Notes: generated by a model from the letters alone, not told the origin. A stretch of 64,000 bases of DNA from Tranquillimonas sp964472855 (GCA_964472855.1 CAYYMJ010000006.1:1-64000), one strand, 5' to 3'. Counted from the stretch's first letter, positions 42,321 through 52,006 are shown. Program-made: numbers and translations.

Positions 42321-42974
42321 TCAGCCCGGGGTCCGGTCACCGAATATTGCCGACCCCACGCGCACATGCGTGGCGCCCTGGGCGATGGCGCGCTCGAAAT
42401 CGCCGCTCATACCCATGGACAGCCCGCTCAGCCCGTTGCGCGCGGCAATCGCGGCAAGCAAGGCAAAATGCAGGGTGGCTTCTTCGTCGGCGGGCGGGAT
42501 GCACATCAGGCCCTTCAGCGGCAGGTCCATGGCCCGTGCGCTGTCGATGAAGGCATCGGCATCATCGGGCAGCACCCCGGCCTTTTGCGGCTCTTCGCCG
42601 GTGTTCACCTGGATGAATATGTCCGGGCAGGCGCCGGTTTCCTGCGCCAGCCGGGCAATCGTGCCGGCCAGTTTCGGGCGGTCGACCGCATGGATGGCGT
42701 CGAACAGGTCCATCGCCACCCGAGCCTTGTTGGTTTGCAGCGGCCCGATCAGGTGTAACGCGACTGGTCCGAACCGTTCGATCAGGCCGGGCCATTTACC
42801 CTGAGCTTCCTGCACCCGGTTCTCGCCAAAACAGCGGTGGCCCTGCTGCAGCACCGCCGCCACCCGGTCGAGCGGTTGCACCTTGGACACCGCGATCAGG
42901 GTCACGCCCGCCGCGTCACGCCCCGAGTTCGCGGCCGCCGCCGCGATCCGGTCCTTTATGTCGGCAAGGCCCAT
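42321..42974 (-). CDS. YggS/PROSC family pyridoxal phosphate homeostasis protein
   Basis: 217 residues, alanine-racemase-like barrel without the second domain. The PLP lysine is K31 in LIAVSKVQPL. GENRVQEAQGKW and HLIGPLQTNK are the family's signature strands, and GLSMGMSGDFERAIAQGATHVR closes the barrel. It buffers free PLP and affects amino acid pools. It stands alone, with the porin terminator upstream and an AT-rich hairpin just downstream. Confidence 0.92.
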   Translation of the reverse strand: MGLADIKDRIAAAAANSGRDAAGVTLIAVSKVQPLDRVAAVLQQGHRCFGENRVQEAQGKWPGLIERFGPVALHLIGPLQTNKARVAMDLFDAIHAVDRPKLAGTIARLAQETGACPDIFIQVNTGEEPQKAGVLPDDADAFIDSARAMDLPLKGLMCIPPADEEATLHFALLAAIAARNGLSGLSMGMSGDFERAIAQGATHVRVGSAIFGDRTPG

Positions 42975-42991
42975 GACAAATTCCGTGTCTG

Positions 42992-43024
42992 CAAAAGGAA
43001 AGGGCGGACCCGCGGGCCCGCCCC
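42992..43024 (-). terminator. terminator of the porin gene
   Basis: On the minus strand, GGGCGGGCC and GGTCCGCCC around CGCG, followed by TTTCCTTTT. Begins about 26 bp beyond the porin stop. Confidence 0.75.
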
Positions 43025-43049
43025 TCTTTAAGCCAAATCCCTTTGGGGA

Positions 43050-43868
43050 TCAGAAGCCCAGTTCGCCGCCCAGGTACCAGGCGCTGGCGCTGTTGACGCC
43101 GGCAACCAGGCTCAGGCCGCCGCCCATCGCCATCGCGCCGGTGGCTTCCCAGGCGTTGGTGCTGTCGAAGGTAACCGAAGCGCTCAGGTCGCCGCTGGTG
43201 ACGTCAGCGCTGACGTCCCATGCGCCGGCGTCGTCGGCGCCGAGGCCGAGGGTCACGTCGCCGACAACATATTCGATGGCAACGCTGTTGACACCGGTGC
43301 CTTGGTCGGCGGTCACGTCAACCGAGACCGGGCCCGAGGCATAGCCGAGGGTGAACGAGGTGTTGCCAGCGATATCGTCGCCGGTAACGCCAACACTGAA
43401 GCCGTTCATGTCATAGCCCAGGTCATACGAGAAGCTGGCCGCCGCGGAGCCGTCGACGTCGACGGTGATTTCGGCGTTCAGGGCGTTGCCCGCGTAGGCT
43501 GCCGACAGGTCATGGCCGCCGTTGCCGCTGTCATACAGGTCGTCGATGTTGCCCTGGTTGAAGGTCAGGGTCAGGCCGTTCATGGCCACCCATGCGCCGC
43601 CAAAGCCCCAAACGCCGGTGGGCGCGGTGAAGGCAAAGCCGTCGCGGCCCATCGAGCCGACTTCGACGTCCATGCTGGTGCCGAAGGTCCAGCCGTTGTC
43701 CGACATGCCTTCCCAGGTCAGGGTCGCGTCGGCGGTGCTGTAGGCATCGGTGGTGGTGCCGTCGTTCAGGACACCAAACGTTGCGTTGGCGGCCAGGGTG
43801 TAGCCTTCGGCGGCGGCAAAACCAGCCGTCAGGACCAGAGCGGTCGAGGCAAGGAGAAGTTTTTTCAT
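43050..43868 (-). CDS. outer-membrane porin
   Basis: 272 residues from MKKLLLASTALVLTAGFAAA at 43868, a clear Sec signal cleaved after AAA. The mature part is Gly/Asp/Thr-rich with alternating hydrophobic residues in many short strands, and it ends WYLGGELGF with a C-terminal Phe as required for outer-membrane insertion. A good GAGGGA ribosome site precedes it. It would form a small general-diffusion barrel. The upstream region to 44122 contains CTCAAT-N13-ATTGAG at 43905-43929. Confidence 0.9.
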   Translation of the reverse strand: MKKLLLASTALVLTAGFAAAEGYTLAANATFGVLNDGTTTDAYSTADATLTWEGMSDNGWTFGTSMDVEVGSMGRDGFAFTAPTGVWGFGGAWVAMNGLTLTFNQGNIDDLYDSGNGGHDLSAAYAGNALNAEITVDVDGSAAASFSYDLGYDMNGFSVGVTGDDIAGNTSFTLGYASGPVSVDVTADQGTGVNSVAIEYVVGDVTLGLGADDAGAWDVSADVTSGDLSASVTFDSTNAWEATGAMAMGGGLSLVAGVNSASAWYLGGELGF

Positions 43869-44122
43869 TTCGAGAGTTCCCTCGTTTTTTCTTAAACAGG
43901 CAACCTCAATCCAGAGATTCCAAATTGAGACTGAACTGTAATTCCCGCCCCCAGCCGCCATTTGCAAGCGGGCCGCAAACGCCCCCATCCGTTGACTCGG
44001 CACTTGGTGCAGCTTTGCCACAGTCTGGCCATGCCAAGGCGGATTTGCGGCAATGACATCCACTTGTCGGTTGCCTGCCGCTCGGATACACCGGCTGAAA
44101 AGCTGGCCCGAAGGGATGACTT

Positions 44123-44599
44123 ATGCCCCGTGTTCTGATGATTCTTCTGCTGTCCGGGTCGGTCCTGACCGGGTGCGGCGGCAGCCAGGGCCTGCTTGGT
44201 CTGGGCGGCGGCGCGCAGCCTGTCGCCACACCGGCCGCGCAGGCGGAACCGCAGAAGTCGTCATTCCTTGACCTGTTCGCGAACAATGACCCGCCGGGCG
44301 TCACGATCGAGGTGAACAAGTATATCTGGTTCGCCGCCCAGCAGGTTCTGGATTTCCTGCCCATCCAGTCGGCCGATCCGTTTTCTGGTGTTCTTGTCTA
44401 TGGTTACGGCACCCCGCCGGGTGGTGGGACCGCCTATCGCGCCACGATTTACGTGACCGACCCGGCCCTTGACGCCCGGTCGCTCAACATCGCCATGTCC
44501 ACCCGCTCGGGCCCGGTCAGCGCCGATACGCTGCGCGCGATCGAGGATGCGATCCTGACCCGCGCCCGGCAATTGCGCATCGCCGACGGCAACCTCTGA
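44123..44599 (+). CDS. DUF3576 domain lipoprotein
   Basis: 158 residues. Signal with lipobox LTGC (Cys18). After an Ala/Gln-rich spacer the conserved body is TIEVNKYIWFAAQQVLDFLP, continuing to YGTPPGGGTAYRATIYVTDPA and a C-terminal helix of Arg/Ala. This DUF3576 family sits near leuS-lptE in many alphaproteobacteria. Function unknown; an envelope role is likely from the lipoprotein signal. Here a convergent glycosyltransferase gene separates it from leuS. Confidence 0.85.
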   Translation: MPRVLMILLLSGSVLTGCGGSQGLLGLGGGAQPVATPAAQAEPQKSSFLDLFANNDPPGVTIEVNKYIWFAAQQVLDFLPIQSADPFSGVLVYGYGTPPGGGTAYRATIYVTDPALDARSLNIAMSTRSGPVSADTLRAIEDAILTRARQLRIADGNL

Positions 44600-44758
44600 T
44601 ACCCGCGAATCGGCTGGCCCGGCGCCGCCTGTGCCGCCTGTGCGCACGCGTGCCGGCGCTGCAGCGCCCCGGGCGCCGGGCCGTCCGGGTGCGTCAGTCT
44701 GTGCCCGCATGATCGGTTAACCGGGATCTTGCCGGAAATCGGGCAAAACGGTGCCGGA

Positions 44759-46000
44759 TCAGCCGCTGCCGACCAGCCTTTCGACCCAAGCGAACTGTTG
44801 CGGCAGGCACACAGCCTGCAGGTCGTAGTCTCGCACGACCCTGTCGCGCGCCGCCGCGCCCAGCGCGGCCCGGCGTTCGGGGCTGGCGGCAAGGCGGTCG
44901 ACCGCTGCGGCCAGCGCGTCGGGCGCGAAGAAATCGACCATGTCGCCGGTGACACCGTCGGTCATGACCTCGCGCACCGGGCCGGTATTGCTGGCAACGA
45001 TGGCGCAGCCGGTCGACATCGCCTCGACCAGGCTCCAGCTCAGCACGAAGGGATAGGTCAGATAGACATGCACGGTCGATACCTGAAGCAGGCGGATATA
45101 GTCGGGATAGGGGATGCGCCCCAGGAAATGCACGCGCTGCCAGTCGGCATCGGAAATGCCGGGCCGCACCTCGGCTGTCATCACCTCTTTCCATGACCCG
45201 CCGGATTTGGGCGCCGCGCCATAGCTGACGCCCTCGTCGCCCACCAGCAGCACCCGCGCATTGGGGCGCCGGCGCAGGATCTCGGGCAGCGCCCGCATGA
45301 AGATGTGAAACCCGCGATAGGGTTCGAGGTTGCGGTTGACGAAGGTGATCACCTCGTCCGCGCGGGTCAGATCCGGCGTTTCCGGGCGCTGGAACACCAC
45401 GTTGGTGTCGGGCGCCGCGATATCGGTGCGAATCCCGTCGAAGATCACGTCGATCTTGGCCCGCAACGCCGGCGGGAAGGTGTCGGCCTGCCAGTGGGTG
45501 GGGCTGAAACTGGCATCGGCAAGCTCAAGCTGCTGGCGCATGGCCATGTTGCGCAGGCGGATGCGCACGTCGCGCCCAACCTCGTTGCCGCTGGCGAACT
45601 CGGGGTCAAAGCCAACGTCCGCGCCCTCGGCCTGATAGAAGAACTCCGAGAATATCCCCAGTTTGGCCTCGGGCCACACATCCTTGACGAACAGGGCCTC
45701 GCCCCAGCCGGAATGGGCAACCACGGCGTCGGGGGTAAAGCCACGGTCCTTCAGCACCCCCAGCGCGCGATAGACGGTGGCGCCCCGGTCGACGGCGCGG
45801 TTGAACACCGTGACCCAGGGGTGCAGCCGCTGATCCTTGGGCTCGTCATACTTGTAGGTCAGCAGGCGCACGCCCTTCCATTCGCCGGTGCGGTCCGACC
45901 GGGCGCCCAGCGCCACCACGCGATGCCCCTTTTCCGCCAGGGCGGGGGCAAGATGCGTGAACTGTCCGGGAAAATTCTGGTGTAGAAATAGGAAATTCAT
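44759..46000 (-). CDS. glycosyltransferase family 4 protein
   Basis: 413 residues from MNFLFLHQNFPGQFTHLAPA at 46000. GT-B fold with Rossmann halves; RVLLVGDEGVSYG begins the donor-binding half, and the C-terminal VEAMSTGCAIVASNTGPVRE carries the conserved E-x7-E-like region of GT4. It would transfer a sugar from a nucleotide donor, probably for envelope polysaccharide. No other polysaccharide genes are adjacent. It runs opposite to DUF3576 and leuS. Confidence 0.85.
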   Translation of the reverse strand: MNFLFLHQNFPGQFTHLAPALAEKGHRVVALGARSDRTGEWKGVRLLTYKYDEPKDQRLHPWVTVFNRAVDRGATVYRALGVLKDRGFTPDAVVAHSGWGEALFVKDVWPEAKLGIFSEFFYQAEGADVGFDPEFASGNEVGRDVRIRLRNMAMRQQLELADASFSPTHWQADTFPPALRAKIDVIFDGIRTDIAAPDTNVVFQRPETPDLTRADEVITFVNRNLEPYRGFHIFMRALPEILRRRPNARVLLVGDEGVSYGAAPKSGGSWKEVMTAEVRPGISDADWQRVHFLGRIPYPDYIRLLQVSTVHVYLTYPFVLSWSLVEAMSTGCAIVASNTGPVREVMTDGVTGDMVDFFAPDALAAAVDRLAASPERRAALGAAARDRVVRDYDLQAVCLPQQFAWVERLVGSG

Positions 46001-46162
46001 CTGCCCGACCGCGCCCGGCCCCCAAAGTCTTTGGGCGACCCTAGCCGCCGGATCGGTGAAGGCCAAGCAGGCAGACCCGATTCGGCTGGACGATGCGGGG
46101 CGGGCGACCTATCAAATCCCGAAGCCCCAGCGGCACCGATTTCAAAGGACGATGACAGGGCG

Positions 46163-48739
46163 ATGACGCGCTACGACCCCGCCAGTATTGAACCCAAGTG
46201 GCAAGAAGCCTGGGACGCGGCCCAGGTGTTCCGGGCCGAACGCGACCCGTCGAAGCCGAAATACTATGTGCTCGAGATGTTTCCCTACCCCTCGGGGAAC
46301 CTCCATATCGGCCATGTGCGCAACTATACGATGGGCGACGTCATCGCCCGCTACAAGCTTGCCACCGGCCACGCCGTTCTGCACCCCATGGGCTGGGATG
46401 CCTTCGGTCTGCCGGCCGAGAACGCGGCGATGGAACGCGGCATCAACCCCGCCGGCTGGACCCGCCAGAACATCGGGAACATGAAGGCCCAGTTTGCCAT
46501 GCTGGGCCTGACGCTGGACTGGAATCGCGAACTGGCCACCTGCGACCCCGAATACTATGGCCAGCAACAGGCCATGTTCCTGGATTTCATGGAAAAGGGG
46601 CTGGTCTATCGCAAGGCGGCCATCGTCAACTGGGACCCGGTCGACATGACCGTTCTGGCCAACGAACAGGTCGAAGATGGCAAGGGCTGGCGGTCGGGCG
46701 CCCCGGTCGAGCGGCGCGAACTGACCCAGTGGTTCTTTCGCATCTCGGACTATTCCGACGAATTGCTGACCGCGCTGGACCGGCTCGACCACTGGCCCGA
46801 GAAGGTCAAGACGATGCAGCGCAACTGGATCGGCAAAAGCCGGGGCCTGCAGTTTTCCTTCGACCTGACCGCGCCGCATGGCGATTTCGACAAGGTCGCG
46901 GTGTATACCACCCGCCCCGACACACTGATGGGCGCCTCGTTCATCGGCATTTCGCCCGACCATCCGCTGGCCAGATCGCTTGAGGCCGGGCGCGCCGACG
47001 TGGCCGGCTTTTGCGCCGACTGCCGCAAGACCGGGACATCCGAAGAAGCGCTGGAAACCGCCGAAAAGCTGGGGTTTGACACCGGCCTGACCTGCCGCCA
47101 CCCGTTCAACCCGGACTGGAAGCTGCCGGTCTATATCGCCAACTTCATCCTGATGGACTATGGCACCGGCGCCATTTTCGGCTGTCCGGCCCACGACCAG
47201 CGCGACCTGGATTTCGCCCGCAAATACCGGCTTGACGTGATTTCGACCTTCGAGCCCCAAGCGCCCGAAGGCCATGTCCGCCCCGAAGACGGCGGCGGCG
47301 CCTATGTTCCGCCAAAGGGCGAAACCGTGCGCTTTGTCGCCGGCTTCTTTGATGGCGGCGACCTGCAGACCGGCAACCAAGCCATCGACAATGCCATCGC
47401 CCATTGCGAGGCGCGCGGCGTCGGGCAGGGCGTGACCAAGTTCCGCCTGCGCGACTGGGGGCTGTCCCGCCAGCGCTATTGGGGCTGTCCGATCCCGGTG
47501 GTGCATTGCGACCAGTGCGGCGTGGTGCCCGAGAAGAAGGAAAACCTGCCGATCGAGCTGCCGCAGGATGTCGACTTTTCCAAACCCGGCAACCCGCTTG
47601 ACCGGCACCCGACCTGGCGCGATGTCGATTGCCCGGCCTGTGGCCGGCCGGCGCGGCGCGAAACCGACACCATGGACACCTTTGTCGATTCGTCGTGGTA
47701 TTTCGCCCGCTTCACCGCCCCGCGCGCCGCGTCGCCGACGGTGGCCGAAGATGCCGCCTACTGGTTGAACGTCGACCAGTATATCGGCGGGATCGAGCAT
47801 GCGATCCTGCACCTGCTGTATTCGCGGTTCTTCGCGCGGGCCATGCACGCCTGCGGCCACCTGCCCGCCGGCGCCATCGAACCCTTCGACGCGCTGTTCA
47901 CCCAGGGCATGGTGACCCACGCCACCTATGCCACAACCGACCCCGAAACCGGGCGCAACCGCTGGCATTTCCCCGACGAGGTGGCCGAGGACGGCGGGCG
48001 CACGACGCTCAAGGCCGACCCGGCGGTCGAGGTCACGGTGGGCCAGACCATCAAGATGTCGAAATCCAAGCGCAACGTCGTTGACCCGGTGGCCATCGTG
48101 CAGACCTATGGCGCCGACACCGCGCGCTGGTTCGTGCTGTCCGACAGCCCGCCCGAGCGTGACGTCGAATGGACAACCGCCGGCGCCGAGGCCACGTCAA
48201 AGCATCTGGCCCGGGTCATGCGCATCGCGACCGAGGTCGACAACGCCCCCGAAACCGGCAGCGGCGACGATGCGCTGCGGCGTGAGACGCACAAGACCGT
48301 TCACGACGTGACGATGGGGATCGAAAGCTTTGGCTTCAACACCTCGATCGCCCGGCTTTATGCCTTCACCAACCTGCTGGGCAAATCGCAGGCCGGTCGG
48401 GCCGCCCGGCGCGAGGCGACCCTGACCCTTGCGCAGCTGATGTCACCGGTCACCCCGCACCTGTCCGAAGAGATCTGGGCCATGCTGGGCGGCGAAGGTC
48501 TGGTGTCGCTGGCGCCGTGGCCACAGGCCGACCCGGCGATGCTGGTCGAGGACACGGTGACCATGCCGATCCAGATCAACGGCAAGCGCCGGGCCGAGAT
48601 CGTGGTGCCGCGCGACATGGACAAGGCAGCCATCGAACAGATGACCCTGGACCATGACGCCGTGAAAAAGGCGCTGGGCGGCGGCAGGCCGAAAAAGCTG
48701 ATCGTCGTGCCCGGCCGGATCGTGAATGTCGTGGTCTAG
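46163..48739 (+). CDS. leuS: leucyl-tRNA synthetase
   Basis: 858 residues, standard bacterial LeuRS. HIGH is at 48-51 (GNLHIGHVRN) and KMSKS at 631-635 (IKMSKSKRN). The CP1 editing domain lies between, and the C-terminal anticodon-binding region closes the protein. The ATG at 46163 is preceded by ACAGGG. The lptE start lies inside its last 14 bases, so leuS, lptE and holA form one coupled operon. Confidence 0.97.
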   Translation: MTRYDPASIEPKWQEAWDAAQVFRAERDPSKPKYYVLEMFPYPSGNLHIGHVRNYTMGDVIARYKLATGHAVLHPMGWDAFGLPAENAAMERGINPAGWTRQNIGNMKAQFAMLGLTLDWNRELATCDPEYYGQQQAMFLDFMEKGLVYRKAAIVNWDPVDMTVLANEQVEDGKGWRSGAPVERRELTQWFFRISDYSDELLTALDRLDHWPEKVKTMQRNWIGKSRGLQFSFDLTAPHGDFDKVAVYTTRPDTLMGASFIGISPDHPLARSLEAGRADVAGFCADCRKTGTSEEALETAEKLGFDTGLTCRHPFNPDWKLPVYIANFILMDYGTGAIFGCPAHDQRDLDFARKYRLDVISTFEPQAPEGHVRPEDGGGAYVPPKGETVRFVAGFFDGGDLQTGNQAIDNAIAHCEARGVGQGVTKFRLRDWGLSRQRYWGCPIPVVHCDQCGVVPEKKENLPIELPQDVDFSKPGNPLDRHPTWRDVDCPACGRPARRETDTMDTFVDSSWYFARFTAPRAASPTVAEDAAYWLNVDQYIGGIEHAILHLLYSRFFARAMHACGHLPAGAIEPFDALFTQGMVTHATYATTDPETGRNRWHFPDEVAEDGGRTTLKADPAVEVTVGQTIKMSKSKRNVVDPVAIVQTYGADTARWFVLSDSPPERDVEWTTAGAEATSKHLARVMRIATEVDNAPETGSGDDALRRETHKTVHDVTMGIESFGFNTSIARLYAFTNLLGKSQAGRAARREATLTLAQLMSPVTPHLSEEIWAMLGGEGLVSLAPWPQADPAMLVEDTVTMPIQINGKRRAEIVVPRDMDKAAIEQMTLDHDAVKKALGGGRPKKLIVVPGRIVNVVV

Positions 48740-49259
48740 GCGCAACCTGCTTGCTGGCGCGGCGTCGGCTGCGGTGGCTTTCGCGCTGGCCGGCTGCGGC
48801 TTTGCCCCGGTCTATGGCCCGAACGGCAGCGCCCGTGGCCTGCAGGGCAGCATCGCGCTGGACCCGCCGCACGACGCCGAAGGCTTTGCTCTGGTTGGCC
48901 AGCTTGAAAACCGGCTGGGGCCGGCCAACGGGGCCGCCTTTCGGCTGGGCGCCGACATAGGCGTGACCGAACAGGGCCTTGGCATCACGACCGATCAGGA
49001 AGTCACGCGCTTTCGCCTGCTGGGCACGGTCGACTGGCAATTGCGGCGCCGGGCCGATGACGCGGTTGTCGCCTCGGGCCGGGAACAGGCGTTTGCCAGC
49101 TATTCGGCGCCGATCTTCGACGCCACCACCGGCTCGACCGCCGGCACCACCGTGTCGGTGATCGCCGCCGCCCGCGACGCGCGCGACCGGCTGATGGTGA
49201 TGCTGGCCGACCGGATCGTGGCGCGCCTGCTGCTGACCGCGCCCGACTGGCGCCGATGA
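48726..49259 (+). CDS. lptE: LPS assembly lipoprotein LptE
   Basis: 177 residues. Lipoprotein signal with lipobox LAGC (Cys24) followed by GFAPVYG, the classic LptE start of the mature protein. It forms the plug of the LptD outer-membrane LPS translocon. Overlaps leuS by 14 bases and holA by four (ATGA). The gene order leuS-lptE-holA is widely conserved. Confidence 0.92.
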   Translation: MSWSRRNLLAGAASAAVAFALAGCGFAPVYGPNGSARGLQGSIALDPPHDAEGFALVGQLENRLGPANGAAFRLGADIGVTEQGLGITTDQEVTRFRLLGTVDWQLRRRADDAVVASGREQAFASYSAPIFDATTGSTAGTTVSVIAAARDARDRLMVMLADRIVARLLLTAPDWRR

Positions 49260-50278
49260 AGCTGGCGCCGCGCGACCTGCCGCGCTGGCGGCACGCCCCG
49301 CCGCCCGACATGCCGGCGGCCCTGATCCATGGCGGCGACGCGGTGCGCGTGGCGCAGGTGCGCGCCGACGTGGTGGCCGCGCTGACCGGCCCCGACGCCG
49401 ACCGCGACATGCGCCTTGCCCGCCTGACCGCGGCCGAGTTGCGCAAGGACGGCGCCGCGCTGATCGATGCCGTCACCGCAACCGGCTTTTTCCCCGGCCC
49501 CCGCGCCGTGGTGGTTTCCGACGCCGGCGACGGGCTGGCGCCGCTGTTCGCCGCTGCCCTTGACACATGGCGCCCCGGCGACGCCCATATCATCGCCACC
49601 GCCGGTCAGTTGCCGCCCCGTGGCAAGCTGCGCAAGCTGTTCGAAGGCCATGGCGCGGCACTGGCGGTGCCGGTCTATGACGACCCGCCCGGCCGCGCCG
49701 AGATCGAGGCCATGCTGTCGCGCGCCGGACTTGGCGCTGTCGACCGCGACGCCATGCAGACGCTGGGGGCACTGGCCGCGAGCCTGCCCGCCGGCGACCT
49801 TGCCCAGACCATCGAAAAGGCGGCGCTGTTCAAGATCGGCGACCCCAGCCCCCTGACCGCGCCCGAGATCGCCGCGCTGGCGCCCCAGTCGGGCGAGGCC
49901 GCGGTCGACGACATTCTCAACAGCGTGGCCGACGGCAAGGCGGCCGAGGTCGGCACATGGATGCAGCGGCTGTCGGCCCAGGGCGTCAACCCGACCACCC
50001 TGTGCATCGGCGCCACCCGGCATTTCCGGGGCCTGCACGCCATAGCCGCCGATCCCGGCGGCCCGGCCGCCGGCGCCGGACGCCTGCGCCCGCCGGTCTT
50101 TGGCCCCCGGCGCGACCGCATGATACGCCAGGCCCGGGGCTGGGGCGTTCGCAAGCTGGAATCGGCCCTGTCGATCCTGATCGACACCGACCTGCAGCTG
50201 CGCTCGTCCAGCGCGGCCCCGCAGGCCGCGGTGATCGAACGGGCCTTGATACGTCTGGCCATGTTGGGGAGAACCTGA
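49256..50278 (+). CDS. holA: DNA polymerase III subunit delta
   Basis: 340 residues. The clamp-loader wrench that opens the beta clamp. ALIHGGDAVRVAQVRADVVA begins the N-terminal domain; GDLAQTIEKAALF and the long helical C-terminal collar domain with VIERALIRLAML are recognisable. Sequence conservation is modest, as usual for HolA, and the conserved leuS-lptE neighbourhood supports the call. The GST gene follows after one base. Confidence 0.9.
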   Translation: MKLAPRDLPRWRHAPPPDMPAALIHGGDAVRVAQVRADVVAALTGPDADRDMRLARLTAAELRKDGAALIDAVTATGFFPGPRAVVVSDAGDGLAPLFAAALDTWRPGDAHIIATAGQLPPRGKLRKLFEGHGAALAVPVYDDPPGRAEIEAMLSRAGLGAVDRDAMQTLGALAASLPAGDLAQTIEKAALFKIGDPSPLTAPEIAALAPQSGEAAVDDILNSVADGKAAEVGTWMQRLSAQGVNPTTLCIGATRHFRGLHAIAADPGGPAAGAGRLRPPVFGPRRDRMIRQARGWGVRKLESALSILIDTDLQLRSSSAAPQAAVIERALIRLAMLGRT

Positions 50279-50279
50279 A

Positions 50280-50870
50280 TTGTATACCGTCATCGGCAGC
50301 CTGCGCACCCGCACCCTTCGCGTGTTGTGGGCGCTCGAGGAAATGGGCCTGCCCTACCAGCACCGGCCGCACCCGCCGCGCCACGAAGCGGTGGCGCAGC
50401 ACAACCCGTCGGGCAAGGTGCCGGTGCTTTTGGATGACGATTGGGCGCTGACCGATTCCACCGCCATCCTGACCTATCTGGCCGACAGGCACGGCCTGCT
50501 GACCCATCCCGCCGGCAGCCGCGCGCGCGCCTATCAGGACAGCCAGACCCAGACCGTTCTGGACGAGATCGAGGGGCTGCTGTGGGTCGCGTCGCGCCAC
50601 AGCTTTATCCTGCCGGAAGAGCAGCGTCTGCCGGCGATCAAGGACAGCCTGCGCTGGGAGTTTTCCCGCAATGTCGCGCGGCTGGGGCAGCGGCTGGAGG
50701 GGCGCCAATTCGTCACCGGCGACATGTTCACCATCGCCGACATCGTCACGGCCCATAACCTGCGCTGGGCCGAGGTCGCCAAGTTCCCGGTTACCGACCG
50801 CGTGGTGGCGGCCTATTTCCAGCGCATGTCGGCCCGCCCGGCCTATCAGCGCGCCGCGCAGGCGGCCTGA
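50280..50870 (+). CDS. glutathione S-transferase family protein
   Basis: 196 residues from a TTG at 50280, with GGGGAGAA upstream. Thioredoxin-like N-terminal domain (MYTVIGSLRTRTLRVLWALE) with the PSGKVPVLLDDD cis-Pro block and DSTAILTYLADR for glutathione binding. Helical C-terminal domain ending RVVAAYFQRMSARPAYQRAA. The final 26 codons and stop are repeated twice more in tandem just downstream. Substrate unknown. Confidence 0.9.
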   Translation: MYTVIGSLRTRTLRVLWALEEMGLPYQHRPHPPRHEAVAQHNPSGKVPVLLDDDWALTDSTAILTYLADRHGLLTHPAGSRARAYQDSQTQTVLDEIEGLLWVASRHSFILPEEQRLPAIKDSLRWEFSRNVARLGQRLEGRQFVTGDMFTIADIVTAHNLRWAEVAKFPVTDRVVAAYFQRMSARPAYQRAAQAA

Positions 50871-51055
50871 GGCACCGTCACCGACCGCGCGGTGGCGGCC
50901 TATTTCCAACGCATGTCGGCGCGCCCGGCCTGTCACCGCGCCACGCTGGCGCCCTGAGGCCCCGGTCACCAACCGCGTGGTGGCGGCCTATTTCCAGCGC
51001 ATGTCGGCGCGCCCGGCCTATCAGCGCGCCGCGCAGGCCACCTGAGGCACCGGTT
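50790..51055 (+). repeat. tandem triplication of the GST gene 3' end
   Basis: Three copies of an 87-88 bp unit beginning about 50790, 50877 and 50965. Each encodes V-T-(D/N)-R-x-VAAYFQRMSARPA followed by a variable tail and its own TGA (50868, 50955 and 51043). Copy 2 ends ACHRATLAP. Copy 3 ends AYQRAAQAT and is closer to the real gene end than copy 2. Only copy 1 belongs to an intact gene. Confidence 0.9.
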
Positions 51056-51076
51056 ATTCATCCGAAGAACCGCCCC

Positions 51077-51095
51077 GATTTTTCGCAGAAAAATC
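51077..51095 (-). terminator. AT-rich GCA-loop hairpin downstream of the alpha/beta hydrolase gene
   Basis: GATTTTTC-GCA-GAAAAATC, a perfect 8-bp stem ending three bases past the leftward stop codon. Nearly identical to 42294-42314. Confidence 0.6.
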
Positions 51096-51097
51096 AT

Positions 51098-52006
51098 TCA
51101 GCCGCCGGTGTCGGCCAGGAACTCGCCGATGGCGGCGGCCATGTCTTCGGGATGGGTATAGGGCAGCCCGTGCCCGGCCTCGTCAACGGTCACTTGCCGG
51201 GCGGCGCGGTTCAGTTCGGCCAGCCGGCCGACGTTGGACACCGGGATAACCGGGTCGTCGGTGCCCCACACCGCCAGCAACGGCAGGCCCCTGTCCGCCA
51301 GGTCGCGGTGATCGCCCCCAAGATGCCGGGCCAGCATGTGGCGCATGGCCGACAGGGTCGACGGCAGGAAACCGCGCCGCCGGGTCTGGGCCCGCTGCAA
51401 CCGCGCGATGGGCGCATCCCGGCGCGACAGGTCGCGGCGCATCAGCACGCCGCCCAGCGTCAGGAACAGCCAGTCGCCCAGCAACGGAACCCGTGTGACC
51501 AGTTGCGCCAGTGTGCCCGGCGTATAAAGCAACCCGCTGCCCGCCAGCATCACCAACCGCGCGCACTGGTCCGGCGCCGTGGCCGCAAAGCGCGTGGCAA
51601 TGGCGCCCCCCATGGAATAGCCGATCAGCAGGTCGACCCGCGCAAGGCCCTGATGGGCCAGCAATTCGCTGATCTGGCGGCAGAAAAGCTCGGAATCCTG
51701 CGGCTCCTGCACCGGCTCGGAAAAGCCGCGGCCCGGCAGGTCATAGGTCAGCACCCGGATGCCGCGCTGCGCCAGAAGGTTGGCCAGCGGATCGAAGACG
51801 AACGACGGTGTGGTCAGCCCGTGAACGCACAGCGCCACCGGCCCGCTTTCGGGCCCGTGCCAGCGGTAATGCGTGGCCCCGCTGGGCAGATAGGCAATCT
51901 GCCCCGGCGCCTTGCCGGGATCGGCGGGGCGGCGCATGGCCTCGGCCACGAACGGCAGCGCGGCCAGGGCCAGCAGCGCCACCAGCAATGCCAGCCACGA
52001 TGTCAT
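51098..52006 (-). CDS. alpha/beta fold hydrolase
   Basis: 302 residues from MTSWLALLVALLALAALPFV at 52006, which begins with a membrane anchor or signal. The nucleophile elbow GYSMGG, the acidic residue in VWGTDDPVIPV and the catalytic His in DEAGHGLPYTHPED make a complete triad. CVHGLTTPSF holds the oxyanion loop. Substrate unknown; esterase or lipase activity is likely. Confidence 0.87.
   Translation of the reverse strand: MTSWLALLVALLALAALPFVAEAMRRPADPGKAPGQIAYLPSGATHYRWHGPESGPVALCVHGLTTPSFVFDPLANLLAQRGIRVLTYDLPGRGFSEPVQEPQDSELFCRQISELLAHQGLARVDLLIGYSMGGAIATRFAATAPDQCARLVMLAGSGLLYTPGTLAQLVTRVPLLGDWLFLTLGGVLMRRDLSRRDAPIARLQRAQTRRRGFLPSTLSAMRHMLARHLGGDHRDLADRGLPLLAVWGTDDPVIPVSNVGRLAELNRAARQVTVDEAGHGLPYTHPEDMAAAIGEFLADTGG

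Noticed and set aside
50671..51045. 124-codon frame through the GST tail repeats
   Set aside because: Out of frame with GST for most of its length; explained by tandem duplication of the GST 3' end.
50790..51055. Regularly spaced repeats that could suggest a CRISPR array
   Set aside because: Units are contiguous 87-88 bp copies of a gene end with no spacers and no cas genes nearby.
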